This document shows positions 52,160 through 64,000 of a DNA stretch of 64,000 nucleotides, piece after piece (position 1 is the stretch's first letter; every line of letters starts with the position of its first letter). A program made the translations under genes and the position numbers. The notes beneath the pieces were generated by a model. That model was not told the DNA's origin and searched no databases. It worked only from the letters and a program-made list of their open reading frames with translations. The DNA is from Elysia crispata (Eukaryota; Mollusca; Gastropoda; Plakobranchidae): NCBI GenBank assembly GCA_033675545.1, contig JAWDGP010003892.1:1436788-1500787 (forward strand). The letters run 5' to 3'.

Positions 52160-55100
52160 ATGGTGAGTTTGAAATAAAATTCTAATGAATATAATAATGC
52201 CCCAGATCTAGACTTAGGACTCTCAATGATATCGCTGATAAACCTAGAAATAATGGAGATCAAGATCTATCTTGAACACGACTGAAACTATATCTTAAAT
52301 AGATTGAAACTAGATTTGTATCTATATTATAAGTAATCCATACAAGCTGATCTTGATGGGAAATCTATCTAAATTGCACGAAAGACAAGTTCGATCAAAT
52401 CTGGAAGACCATCTCTTGCCATTGAACAACATTCATCCAAGATGAACGATAACGTTATGATATGTATTCCTCATGAGTTCAAGTTGAGATCTAAAGGAGG
52501 CAGACCATTGGGTTAAGTAAGAATTACAAGAGATAGAGTTTAAGGTGGTGCTTAGCAGTGTTTGGGATAAGGCTTTAAGTTTAAACCCTTCCCGGTGGAG
52601 ACATTTTCAATCGTCATGACAAGGCTTATTCTGGTTTGAAGAGTGGTGTTATTCGAACATTTTCAGTATCACGAAATTACATTTTTTTACATTGCTTTGC
52701 ATTCAGTTCCTCTTTTATGCAGTATAAAACTCCATGTACATTGTGCGTCTTAGAGTCATGGCAAAATCGGCATATTTGAGTTTGTACAATGTTCGTGGCC
52801 TAGGCATCTTGTCATGAAAATCGGACGTAGAGTGTACGTTATTTGTCAGGAAGTGGTTAAGTGAAAATGACAGAAAAATGCTTGCCATTTGTGTGGTTAG
52901 AACCATTGTTTTATATATGCTTCATCTCCGTGTCACTCAAAGAGAACATTGCTTACACCAATATTTCACTACGCTCCCTTAAAAGAGAGGTTCATCGTTT
53001 TATGGCAAAGTTATTTCCTAAACCTCCCAGAGTGACTTGCAATCATGATTGGGATGATCCAAATTGCACCAAAAACAACCATTGAATCCGGAAGCACCAT
53101 CCCTTTCCATTTTATGCACAAACACCTAGGACGAATGATAGCAATATATGCAAGTCATTCAGGAAGGGTTATATCATCTCATTTATTTCATGACATTGTG
53201 ATAGAATAAGTTATTTGAGGCTTAGGTCAACTAAAAGAAAAAAAATCCAGAAGTAGAAAATATGAAGTATTTAGTGAATTTCAAAATAATGACAATCATT
53301 TGTTTATGTTTGAGGAGGTTTGACCAAAGAGAAAATCTTGACACACATTTGAAACAGGAACTTTCATTTAATGTAATGATTATGTATTAATTACAGAGAA
53401 CAATCTAGAGGCTCTCAATAAAATTTTGTTCAACAACTACCTTGAGCTAAGCCTCAATACTTTTTCCTTTCTAACCTACTTTGTGCACCAAAAAGAAAAT
53501 TGATCAATACAAGCTAATACTTGAAAGATGGAGAATGTTCTTAGAATGACACATTATTTAAATGATAATCTGTATGAGGTGTAAAATATTCAGTCGTTAT
53601 GACTACCTTTTGATGATATTTTGTTTTAAAATGTTTTTCTTTTTTACAGGCTCGAAACAGTGAGAAGGCCATGTGAGTCTATCCTTATCTAATTGTTTTT
53701 TTCTGTGTTTTTTTATAATATGGAATAATTTACCTTTTTAAATTACTTTGTTAAAAAAATGTAAAAAAAAAATGTACAGCCTTAAGAGGATTAGCGAAGC
53801 AAGAGCTTATCTTAGTTTTATTCACTTTAACTAAGAGGTCACCAGAACAACTGTCATCTTTTTAGATTTTTTTTGTCACCATAACTTATTTTAGGTTTAC
53901 TGCAAGACTGTTCTTTGAAACTGCATTTATTGAGTTCACCTTTCACTAAGTACTTTATGAAAGATTATAAAATTATTTTAAAAAAATAAGATTAACAAAA
54001 TTGTACCCTTACATAACAATCCTACAGGACAACTCTCGCCCGATGGAGAGCTTCACAAGCTGGGGTTTCTTTGAAAGACAAAGTAGGCAAACTAATTTTC
54101 CTTTTTTATTTAAGGTTATGTTGGTGTAAGGGACTTCTGTAGTTTAAAAGAATTTTTTTATTGCTCTTGTAGGAATTAAAAAAAAAACAATATTGCACCT
54201 ACAATAAATTTTAGGATTGTTTAGATCTATAATCTTTTCAGTTTTTATTGAAAATTCTCATTTTCAAAATCTTAGTGAAATGGTGAGAAAAAAAAGTGGA
54301 AATCATTTCTACTTTAATTTATGTACAAGAGATATTTACTTTATTTTGTTTGGGACTATTTTTTCAGGACTGCAGATGTGGTGTTCAACTCATTTTTAGT
54401 TTTAAATTTAAATAAATAAAACTAGTAGCACAATGGGCCCTTTTTTTTCCATAAATTTTTTAACCAAGTAATATTAACATTGGATAAAAAGCTTAGACAA
54501 CATCATGATTGAATGAAAGGAATGAGGCATCTTGTCTTAATACTTATACTCATAACAGTAAAATTGTCAATCTTGTTATGTGATAAATTAAAGAAAAACA
54601 TTTTAAATGCTTTATTCAAGGATCGCAGACCATACCTGGCCTCAGATTGTGACAATCTTCAAGAAGCTGAGAAATGGAGACGACAAATCATTGGAGAGAT
54701 TTCTCGAAAAGTAGCTCAAATTCAAAATGGTGCGTTTAACAGTTTTAAATTTATGAAAGCGTGTGGCGAGAAATTTATTTTATATTGCTAGGTGACTTGT
54801 AAAAGGTCAAGTGTATACTGTATAATTATTGTTTATTTGCAAAAGCATTTACAAGTTAGATGACCTTTGATTTTTTTTTTTTAATTTTGTTTTAACAGAA
54901 GCCAAAAAATTGTATCCCCTCAAATATTATCTTATAATAAATTTTTTTTTTTATTTTGGTCTTGTGTTGATGTCATGCTTCTAATGAAACTTAAAATGAT
55001 GATTTAAATTCTTTTCTAACTAGTTTGTTATGTTAGTTTACTTTTTTTGAACTAGAGTTGTTGACAAAAATTGTTTTTTTTTAACAAGGTTACATCACAC

Positions 55101-58100
55101 ACAAAAGAAGTTATTGATAATGATGTACAAAAATATCAACTAATTTTTTTTGTATGTCTGACCAATTTCTTTTTCTTCAGCTGGTCTCGGAGAGTTCAAG
55201 CTCAGAGACCTCAATGATGAAATCAACAAATTATTGAGAGAGAAAGGACACTGGGAAGATCATATCAAAGAACTGGGAGGCCCAGATTACTATGTAAGAT
55301 TTTTGTTTTTGTTTTGTTATTCCTCGCTAAATAAAAGTTTTTCTTTTGTGTCAAAAGTAATCTTGGTAATCACCATGTCAAATTTTGGTGGGATGACTGC
55401 ACTGCTCATTTATTTAAAAAAAAATTAGGGGTTTTTTTTTTCAATGCAAATTTTTAAACTGCTGAAGTCAGGATTGATCATTATTAATTTAAATTTGGTA
55501 GAACCAGTCTGATTATGTGATAAGTTTTGCATGCCTTTGCAGGTGTGCAGAAAGGAAAGTAAAACGATGATTATCTAAATTTGAAAGGCGCTTAACAAGA
55601 AGCGTTTTTGATGTTTACAAATATTTGCGTGTAGGATTTTTCGGGAACTTCATTTTATACCCTTTTTACACTAGCATAAATCCATTAGGGTTTTATACCC
55701 ACTTGACACCAGTATAAGTCCTCCGCAAAAGATGTTGTTCTTACTGACTTTGGAAAATGATGGGTGATGCAAATGAGGAAATAGAGAAAACAAAAAAATG
55801 ACGTTGATATAAGATTTTAGTTTATAAAATTTTGCTCTAAAGGATGAAATTCTTTTTGTCCACATATTTTAAAAAGACCAGATCTCAACTTTTTCCCTTT
55901 CAGAAAATTGGCCCCAAAATGATGGACAATGATGGGAAAGAAGTGCCTGGCAACAGAGGATACAAGTATGTACTGTTTGTCTGTAATGATCATGTTTAAA
56001 GGATTTTTATAAAGTGTTAAACCTCCTAAAGCAAAAAAAATGACTGGGATTCCATTGAAATCATATTTTCATATTTTCTACTTCCATTTTTCTTTTTTTA
56101 TTGGACCTTTGCCTCAAAGATCTTATTGTATCACATTGTCATAAAGAGAAGCATTGACGGTGCAAATTTATCATACTCAGAATACATTGAAGTGAAATTG
56201 AACTTGCACATAATTCATTTTATTTTGACTGTACTTTTGCCTCTTTCAATATTTAATTTTATGTCCCTGTTTATAGTATCACTCAATTGTGGATAGTCAG
56301 CACTTATTTTTTTGCTCATATTTTTTTCCTTTTCTGTCAGATACTTTGGTGCTGCTAAAGATTTACCAGGAGTCAGAGAACTTTTTGAGCAAGAACGTAA
56401 GCCATTGAAGTCTTTTCACATGGATAAAGTCAATCGTAATTTTTATAAAAATTATATTAGACCTGTATGATTATTTATGATCATTTAAAAAAATTCTTTT
56501 TTTTTCTTTTAGAACTTATTGTTCTCTTTTATTAGGGAAAACATATGCTGTGTGTAAAGGGATTTGGAGGAAAAATTAATGTATTGCTGAGCATTAAGTC
56601 TGCTGAGACAGGAAATTGTTCTGACATTCATGGAATCCATGACAACTCAAGATGTGACTTTTGATTTTGATATTTAGATCACACTTGTAATTGAAATTCT
56701 ATGGTATGCACAAATATATTTATGAAGAATGTATTCAGTGTTACTTATGATATAATTGTTATTTTTTTTTTTTTTTTCTAAGGTCAAAGTGAAGTTTTAA
56801 GTTGCTTATCACTTTCTTATTGTTAGCTCCTCCTCCGCCTCGCAAAAACCGAGCCGAGTTGATGAAAGACATTGATGCTGATTACTATGGTTGCAGGGAT
56901 GAAGATGATGGTATTATTGTACCCCTCGAAATGGAAGCTGAAAAAGCAGGTGATTGATATATATATATATGTGATCAAAATATCCTACTGAATCATAGAC
57001 GCTGAAAGAAAAAGAAAATCTGTTATGTAATTTGAACCATTGAATTTTGGGGTAGCTAGTCTTAAACTTAATATTTGTAGGTCATTTTAATAAATAATGA
57101 GTTTTTTTAAAATAGCCACAGCCCTTTTAATCATTGTTAGTATCAGCCTCTAAAACAAAGTATTGCTGGTTATAAGGATTTGTTCTGATCTTGCATAGGA
57201 CTAATATTATTTTTTCAGCCTTCACTATTTTTATGTGTGAAAGTTTTCGTGTCTTTCAAATTCGATTCATGAATTTTTGTTTTACCAAATCTAAGGATAG
57301 TAAATTTTTGCATTCACCGTTGAAAGATGAAACATTAATAGTTAAAAGAATCAACAACCTCATGCTATCAAAACCAATGCATGCTAATCTTTTTGTTTTG
57401 CAATTACAGTTTCATTTCTGAATACTGAAGACAACCTTATGTATACCATTACTTGCTTGGTTATCAATATTTTTCTTATCCTATCTGGTGTATATTAAAG
57501 GGATTTTTTGGTAATAGAATATTTTATATCTTTTGCCTTTTTGAATTTTCGCTCTGAATCTTATCAGCTGTCAAGGCTAAAGTACGAGAGTGGAAAGAAA
57601 AGCAAAACAAAGTCAAGACAGGCCAAATGACAGAAGAAGAGGCTCAAGGAAAAGAAGAAGAACCTCTTTTTCCATCATCAAGTGTATGTCTTGCCTGATT
57701 TTTTTTTTTTTTAAACATTTCTCTTTGAATTCAAACTTTTTCTTTGAATACAGAGGAATGAGTTAATCATCAACACAAAAAGAAAAAAAATCTCAACTTT
57801 TACCTAGTGTTATAGAAAAAAAACTGAACACTACATTCTTCTGTGTACCATCATTTATGTTGATCCAATAAAGCTTAAATCAAATACAGTAAGATTTAGA
57901 ACCAATGCTCATTGTTTGATATTGAGACCACAATTTAAAAAGTTATCCATTTAAGTGTATCTATCTTTCCTTAATTTATCATCAAGAGGGACATAAACAT
58001 TTCAACCTGATGATATACATGTGTCGTAAAGTATGGTAAATTCCTTTTGGCAGAACAGTTTTCTTAGAAAAATTCTGTTCTTAGCAATCATAAGAATATT

Positions 58101-61100
58101 TTGATTAATGTGATGCTTGTCAGTAAACAAAACGCTTTACACCCAATGCAATGAGTACCTGTAACTTATAAACAAATATATATGCTTCTTTTTTATCCTT
58201 AAGGTTGATGAAGAGGATGAAGATATGGCTGATGTTTCACATTTGAACCCAGCCACAACAGAGTCTGAGCAGCAATGCTTTGTGGCCCATGTACCTGTAC
58301 CCTCTCAAAAGGAGGTGAATCTCTAACTCATCTTTACAGTCGTTAAGTTTGTGGCTTGTGGTTTCCTTTCCCCACAGAATCTGGCAAAGAAAATTGGGGA
58401 ACCTCTATGCTTAAAAATTCTCAATACTTGTCTTTTTTCTGTAAATTTGCTGAGTTTGTTCAATAGCCAGGGCATCTTATTTCCACTATTTTTTAACACA
58501 GCTCTACTGGCCATGCACACTTTCTTTTTTTACTGGGATTTTTTAACTTTAATGTAAAGGGTTTTATAAACATGAACCGTTCTCACTAGGTCAACCCTAG
58601 AAGATCACACTAGAGGTAATATTTTATTTTGTATTTTTTTTTTTCATAAACTTGTTCTACATCAAAGAGAAGGGTTTGAATAAAAAGAAATTAGTGTTGT
58701 AGATACATTTTTAGACCATATAAAAGAAATGTTTGGTTGTCATCACCAGAAAATGATCTTCCCGGCGTTTCTGATGACATGAAAAGATTAAACTTAACTC
58801 AACCCTACCTAAATCGCCCGCTGTGCGAGTTTGGACCACTATATTGTGTATCTATATCGCCCGTTTACTTTGACTTTCTTGATGTCTACTTTCTTTCCTC
58901 AAAACTACTGGAAATCTTGTGTAAGCTTCATTTATGTTTAGAGGATACTTTGGAATTTGTTTAGGTTTTTTAGTTTCCTTTTCAAACTAGATTTAGATCT
59001 AAAAACGCACTTCAAAATTGACCATTTTTTGGTCCGCAATTTTTGGTGATTTTAAGGCCTAGGCTAGATCTTAATTTTGAATTAGGATGGATGATCACTT
59101 GAATCATCTCAGGGATGCTACAGAAACCGTTTATTTTGATTATCTGCATGGTTATCCCTGCAATCAGCATAAAATAATGGCCGTTGCCCCTTTTGAGATT
59201 GGAAGTTAGATAATGAAGTTGAGATGGTGGTGAAGTGGGATGTTGTTGGTAAAAAAACTGAAATGATGATGGAGTCAGCCTGAAGTGAAAGAGAAGCTTT
59301 AGAATATTGGTTTATTGTCATAAAACCTTGTTTAATTAAAAATTCAAGACCTGTATTTTTTTTTAAGTCTATTTCATAATTTTATCATGCTTTATTTGAT
59401 TGTCATGTTTTTTTAAATGTATAGATCTAATTTTTGTACGGGGTTATGTACCTTCTCTTAGGGTTAGGGCTTTTCCTGAGCTGGAGTTACGTAGTTGGGG
59501 TTGAGTTAAGCTACCTTATGAGCAAAAAAGCCATACCAATATTACTTTAAATGAGAAAAAATGATATATAGAAAGACTCATAATTAATGGTGTTAATGGA
59601 CATCAATTTGTGTCATTATAACATTGGGAAGGACTTGTTTCACAATTTTTGTTTACAGCTTTTAAACTTATTTAAATTTTTGTATAAGCTGACTGCAGTT
59701 TGATTCTTCACCAAAAGCTAGAGCCTAGGATGTCTACAGAATTGATGAGGAGAGTACAAATAAGTCTATGAACATTTAGTTCTTCCCAATGTGACAGTGA
59801 CATAATGTCTGTCATTGTAACATGGAGAAGAACTTGTTTGAGAATTTTTGTTGTTAAGTCTTCAATATTTCAGCTTAAACAAATTAATCTATGAACATTT
59901 TGTTCTTCTGTATGATATGGTGACATAATTTACTGTCGTTGTAATCTCGGGAAGATTGCGAAGAACATAGATCTACATCAGTTCACAAATTGTAAAAAAC
60001 TATCAACCTGAAACTAAGTTAAAGATGTGCAGCTCCCACTTTTGCCACCTTAGGATTAAGCAATATTTGAAATTAGACATAGAAAAATATTTAAAAGCCC
60101 ATTAGAAACATTAGTAATGAACCTATTTGCGTTATCATAATGTCGGAAGAATCATGATGATGCCTAGTCTTTTGTATTCATTGCCCGGAGGTTTAAGCAT
60201 GCTGAGATTTATCTAAAAAAATAAAATGATTTAAATGGCTGTTGAGATTTATATGGGGTCTTAAACTATTCGTATAAATGCCTTTAGATGTTATGGTCAG
60301 GACATTTTTTTTTCTGACTATATTCTCCCGCGGCTATGATTGAAATAGAAGTGAATGCTCCTTTGTCTATTGAGACGAAGTAAAATAAAGAAGGTTTTAC
60401 AAGAAGAAAGAGATCAGTTCCAATGAACTTGACAACCATGGTTCAGTCCAGAAACAGAAAGTAAACGAGGAAAGAAGTATATTCCCGATGTTATAGTATG
60501 ACATGAAATGACCTAGTGTGTTTCATTCAAATCAAGTATTATGCAAAATTTAGAGTTGTATGGAAAGATTCTATCCCCTAGTCAAATGTAAGTTGATCGG
60601 AGCCGTTTTATATTTAGTAATATTATTTGGTCACGGTGCACCTTGAGATTGTTATTTTAAAGGCTGCATTTAATGACAAAGATGACTGTACAACTTTTGT
60701 GGACAATAGCTCCCTTTTATTGTCACATATGTAGGTTGAAAATGAACTCACAGAAAATATGGGAACCGTGCTAGTGAGATGAGTGTGACTTTTAGTTGTA
60801 CTCACATGAGTGAGGCTGTGATCTGGAGGGACAGAGTGAATGATGCATTCCTTGACATTTCTGTTTATTGTCATATCTACTCTATTCTGTTTATATACTA
60901 CTAGTACAATCATATTTTTGATGACTCAAAATTTATGAAAATTTTCCAAAGCAATTTGAAAACATTATTTTGTAAATGCATGCTAATTGGTATTTTAAAT
61001 CAGCATTTTATGTAATTTTCATGTATTGTTTTTATTAAGCATTATTTTCTTTTTTGCTACTTGCCTTTTCAGATTGAAGAAGCATTACTTCACAGGAGGA

Positions 61101-61180
61101 AAATGGAGCTGATACAAAGATACGCATCTGATGCATTGCAAGAGGAAGAAACGGAGGCAAAAACCATGTTAGGTGTATGA
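52160..61180 (+). CDS. ISY1: ISY1 pre-mRNA splicing factor (11 exons, 292 aa)
   Basis: Complete. Exons: 52160-52162 (ATG only), 53650-53672, 54028-54082, 54621-54729, 55181-55293, 55904-55965, 56341-56396, 56827-56949, 57568-57683, 58204-58314, 61073-61180 (TGA). Total 879 bases, frame kept at every GT-AG junction. The protein follows the family closely: MARNSEKAMTTLARWRASQA, EKWRRQIIGEISRKVAQIQN, LRDLNDEINKLLREKGHW-type core, KELGGPDY, GNRGYKYFGAAKDLPGVREL, PPPPRKNRAELMKDID, YYGCRDEDDG, and the end FVAHVPVPSQKEIEEALLHR. ISY1 belongs to the Prp19-associated (NTC/XAB2) part of the spliceosome; the animal protein is about 285 aa. The linker after residue 195 is acidic and variable. The start choice rests on the conserved ARNxEKAM following directly after the first splice. 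Confidence 0.96.
52850..53145 (-). repeat. Dispersed repeat with tRNA-Ser-like core, copy 2
   Basis: Related to 47755-48080 over about 290 bases; on the minus strand it keeps TTTGAGTGACACGGAGATGA and AATGGTTCTAACCACACAAA. It lies in ISY1 intron 1. A small related piece (GGATAAGGCTTTAAG) is at 52566. Confidence 0.5.
59765..59968. repeat. Two imperfect palindromes in direct repeat (ISY1 intron 10)
   Basis: 59778-59834 is an inverted repeat (AGTTCTTCCCAATGTGACA against TGTAACATGGAGAAGAACT). A related, more diverged palindrome is at 59902-59966. Both are preceded by TCTATGAACATTT, giving a direct repeat of about 124 bases. Fragments of the same motif occur near 59610 and 60130. Confidence 0.7.
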
Positions 61181-62480
61181 GAGTAGAAAGATGGGTATGA
61201 AAGTTAATGTAGGATGAGACACCTTTGTGAGTGTTTGTGTCGCCAATGCAATTGATTTCTGCGGCTATTGATATATTATGTTCTTAAAACATAAAGCGCT
61301 GCAAAATGTTTCCATGAAGTTCCAATTGAAAAACTCCCAGCTGACAAAGTTAAAAAATATTTAGGCTTAACCAGCCTTGAATAAATATTTACTTGTATAC
61401 AGCTGCTTGATTGTTTGCTGTTAGTTTAGTAAACTATATGTAGGGTACCTTCCAAGGTTTGATAGCAACACTGAAGTGAATATGCTTGGGGATGAATATT
61501 GAAAATGTAAGTTCTGTACAAATCCAAAAAAGTTTTGAATGTTGTATTTATGGATTTTAATTCAAATTTTAAGACTAGTGCTAGAGAAACATTTGCTTAC
61601 ACTAAATTCTCATTGTAGTAGAGTGGTGAAAAATAAATTAATTAATAAAACTGTGGAATAGGATAAGCCTATTCAAGAGTTTACTTATTATCAAATCCTT
61701 TGTGTTTTTCCCATAAAATCTGCACAAATTAAAAAGTGATGTCTCGTACAGGTGAAACGTTTCACTAGTAAAAGGTCACCTCGTAACTTTAGGTCTGGGA
61801 AGAAATAAAAGTGTTAAAAGATACCTGAATATTTATTTTCTTGAAAATTAAATCCAATACAAATGAATATTTTTTCATGTAAATCATCTGGGCATGCAAT
61901 AGTTGAAGTTTAATTTTTTTTAAAATATGCATTAAGTTTGGAATGAATCTGTGAAAGAGTTGCATCTTTGGATGTTATATGTTAACTATTTGTGACTTTT
62001 AGGAGTCAATTAAGAGAATGTACTATCAACTGTTCAAAGATATGTAGTGTTAATTGGTTTATGAGTCTTGAAATTTCTTAGGTTTATATTCATTCACGTT
62101 CAGTTTCTGTGAAGCAATGTGTGATAAATGAAGGAAAAGTGAAGTAGGTAAGAGAGTGTGTGAACACTTTGTTCCAGTGAGAAATATGTTTTGTATAAAA
62201 TTTCAATGTATAATTGTCTCTCATTTATTTGACATGCTTTTTATCACACATTCATGACATAATAAAAGAAACAAGATTTAAACAAAGCTTTGTTTACTTC
62301 CCTCCTTATCCATCTGTTGTTGTTTTAATAATTGTTAGAAGGGAAAATAGGAATTTTAGTAATATATGCATACCGCAAGTACCCTTGTATGAATTGCATC
62401 TAATCTGCCATCATTCTGGCAGACATGCTATGTTATTACAAGAGAGGCATTACAGTTATGCATTCACCCTGATATCAATT

Positions 62481-62533
<53 letters not shown>

Positions 62534-62640
62534 AGTATAGCCAATATTATGGCGAGCCTTCGAAGAACCATTTTAGTAAACAAGGAAATAATCCCAAAGA
62601 ATCACTGTACCAACTGAAAACTATGAGTACCATAATTGTA
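61181..62640. other. ISY1 3' flank
   Basis: AT-rich, with candidate poly(A) signals near 61380 and 61640 and an (AT)n run at 62482-62530. No protein-like open frame seen. Confidence 0.5.
61380..61385 (+). terminator. Candidate poly(A) signal of ISY1
   Basis: AATAAA 200 bases after the ISY1 stop codon. Another AATAAA lies near 61631-61650. Inferred from position. Confidence 0.4.
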
Positions 62641-63762
62641 CAGTGGAAACCTCATAATTCGAATTGGTTTGGAATGCATGAAAACTTCGAAATAAGTGGA
62701 TTCGAATTACAAAAAAGGAGCATTTATAACTGTTTTACTCAAATGGGAGTTCCCTACTGTTTTCTTACCATTGGCCCCCCTCCCCTCAACCCCCAGTTTT
62801 CTAGTCTTTTTTTTTTCTTTTTTTTTTTTTTTTTTGACCCTTAAAAGGGCTGTTGTTTTAAGGGTTAAGGTATAGGAAAGACAATATTTGGCATCTTTAA
62901 ATAGCACACTTGCTCTTAAAATGGTCTGGGCTTACAGTTTGTCTGACTCTCCTGACTATATGATCCTCAAACTTATCTCAAAAGAACAAATTGCAATGCA
63001 AAGGTCGTCTGTGCCTTGTTACTTGATAAACTTTTTCAAAGTCAGAAAAGCGATCTGGCTTCTGCTGAGGTGGTGGGGACAGAGAATTAGAATAAAATCT
63101 AGATACGTGGAACTGGAAATATGAAGATAGGTGAACGTGACTGTCTCTACAAGCGCCAAAGCAACAAGTGAGCTATTGTACATAGGATAGGTGTGGCGGA
63201 AACAAACTGACCAGTGTATTGATCTGGGTACCAATGTGTTTGCATAGACCACCCGCAGCATGTTGTGGCACGCTGAGCCAGTCATAATGAAAACTAAGCC
63301 TCGTCTGTGGCCCTGCACTCAGGCGCCTCCATCACCTTTTCCCCTCCTCTCCCCTTCTTTCCGTGCACACCCCCACCGTTGCTCAATCGATGCACAGCCA
63401 GTGTAACAGCTTGCTAGATCTACGACTCGTTGACTGAGTGTGCAATGTGTCTGCCACGAGCACCCTTTCCCCGGTCCCATGTTACAATCAGTATCAATGT
63501 TTCTACTGACACTCCTTTCTTTGTGCATCAGGTCCCTTCTCGTTTTGATTGCTCTCTGATCAGCCTTTCTCAGGCAGTGATTAGTACTTTTGTAATGCCT
63601 TATGAGGTGATATCGACTTCAAATTAAGAGAATCGAACCTGAAAGGCTTCGAATATGAATCTGATTCTAACAAAGCCAAAGAGAGAAATAACCTATCCTC
63701 TCGCAAAATTTGGTTTATTAGAAATTCAAATAATCAGACTTAGGATTTTGAGAATTCCACCG
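62641..63762. mobile_element. TA-flanked DNA transposon of the CAGTGGAAAC family (1122 bp)
   Basis: Starts CAGTGGAAACCTCATAATTC and ends GAGAATTCCACCG, with TA at 62639-62640 and 63763-63764. The inner ends pair as TTCGAATT-type blocks (AATTCGAATTGG against TTCAAATAATC). It is the longer relative of the copy at 21472-21921. No transposase frame is intact, so it is non-autonomous. The family looks pogo/Tigger-like from its ends; this is inference. Confidence 0.75.
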
Positions 63763-63849
63763 TAAATCAAAATTATTGCTCAAGTAGTATACAGAGGGGG
63801 GGTTCTGGACCACCTTGTACGAAAAACATACCACATCTACATGCACTCG

Positions 63850-63965
63850 GACCACAATTCTGCATGTACGGAAAACATGCCTGGCCTACATGCAGAATTA
63901 CCCCAATTCTGCATGTACGCAAAAAGTGTTTTTCGTACACGCGGCAATTCTGCATGTACACATCT
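63850..63965. repeat. Cluster of AATTCTGCATGTACG repeats
   Basis: Direct copies at 63856-63870, 63905-63919 and 63946-63960 (last base changed), plus an inverted copy TACATGCAGAATT at 63887-63899. The copies can fold on each other. The cluster lies between the transposon at 62641-63762 and the window end and may belong to another element that continues outside. Confidence 0.8.
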
Positions 63966-64000
63966 GGACTACTCACGTGGACTAGGGTTGCTTTGCAATA

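Overview
This is AT-rich, intron-rich animal nuclear DNA. Every gene is split by GT-AG introns, and the intervening DNA is full of long (CT)n, (AT)n and (ATT)n microsatellites, short DNA transposons and a Penelope-like retroelement. The protein set (MOV10-type RNA helicase, ARMC10-like armadillo protein, POC1, ISY1) and repeat style suggest an invertebrate. A lophotrochozoan such as a gastropod mollusc is my best guess, but it is inference, not proof.

Layout. (1) 556-8036, + strand: the last nine exons of a MOV10/Armitage-family SF1 RNA helicase; its N-terminus and Walker A motif lie left of the window. (2) 8037-15568: intergenic, with a complete TA-flanked MITE and a near-perfect 36-bp-arm hairpin. 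(3) 15569-25665, - strand: six exons of an ARMC10-like membrane-anchored armadillo-repeat protein (625 aa). Its first intron holds a four-unit tandem repeat of about 650-710 bp that begins inside a MITE. (4) 25666-28286: divergent intergenic region with a CT/TA/GA composite palindrome and a long polypurine stretch. (5) 28287-45754, + strand: a complete 14-exon POC1 centriolar WD40 gene (452 aa). Intron 5 carries a 4.1-kb Penelope-like element with 13-bp target duplications, long inverted terminal repeats containing hammerhead-ribozyme-like cores, a GIY-YIG endonuclease ORF and internal (CT)n-bearing tandem repeats. (6) 45755-52159: intergenic, with dispersed repeat pairs, one tRNA-Ser-like. 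(7) 52160-61180, + strand: a complete 11-exon ISY1 splicing factor (292 aa) whose first coding exon holds only the ATG. (8) 61181-64000: 3' flank with a 1.1-kb TA-flanked transposon and a small direct/inverted repeat cluster.

The four genes do different jobs (RNA silencing, mitochondrial or membrane armadillo function, centriole assembly, pre-mRNA splicing) and show no sign of working as a unit. I joined all exons by reading splice consensus and codon phase; every junction in the gene models below keeps the reading frame.
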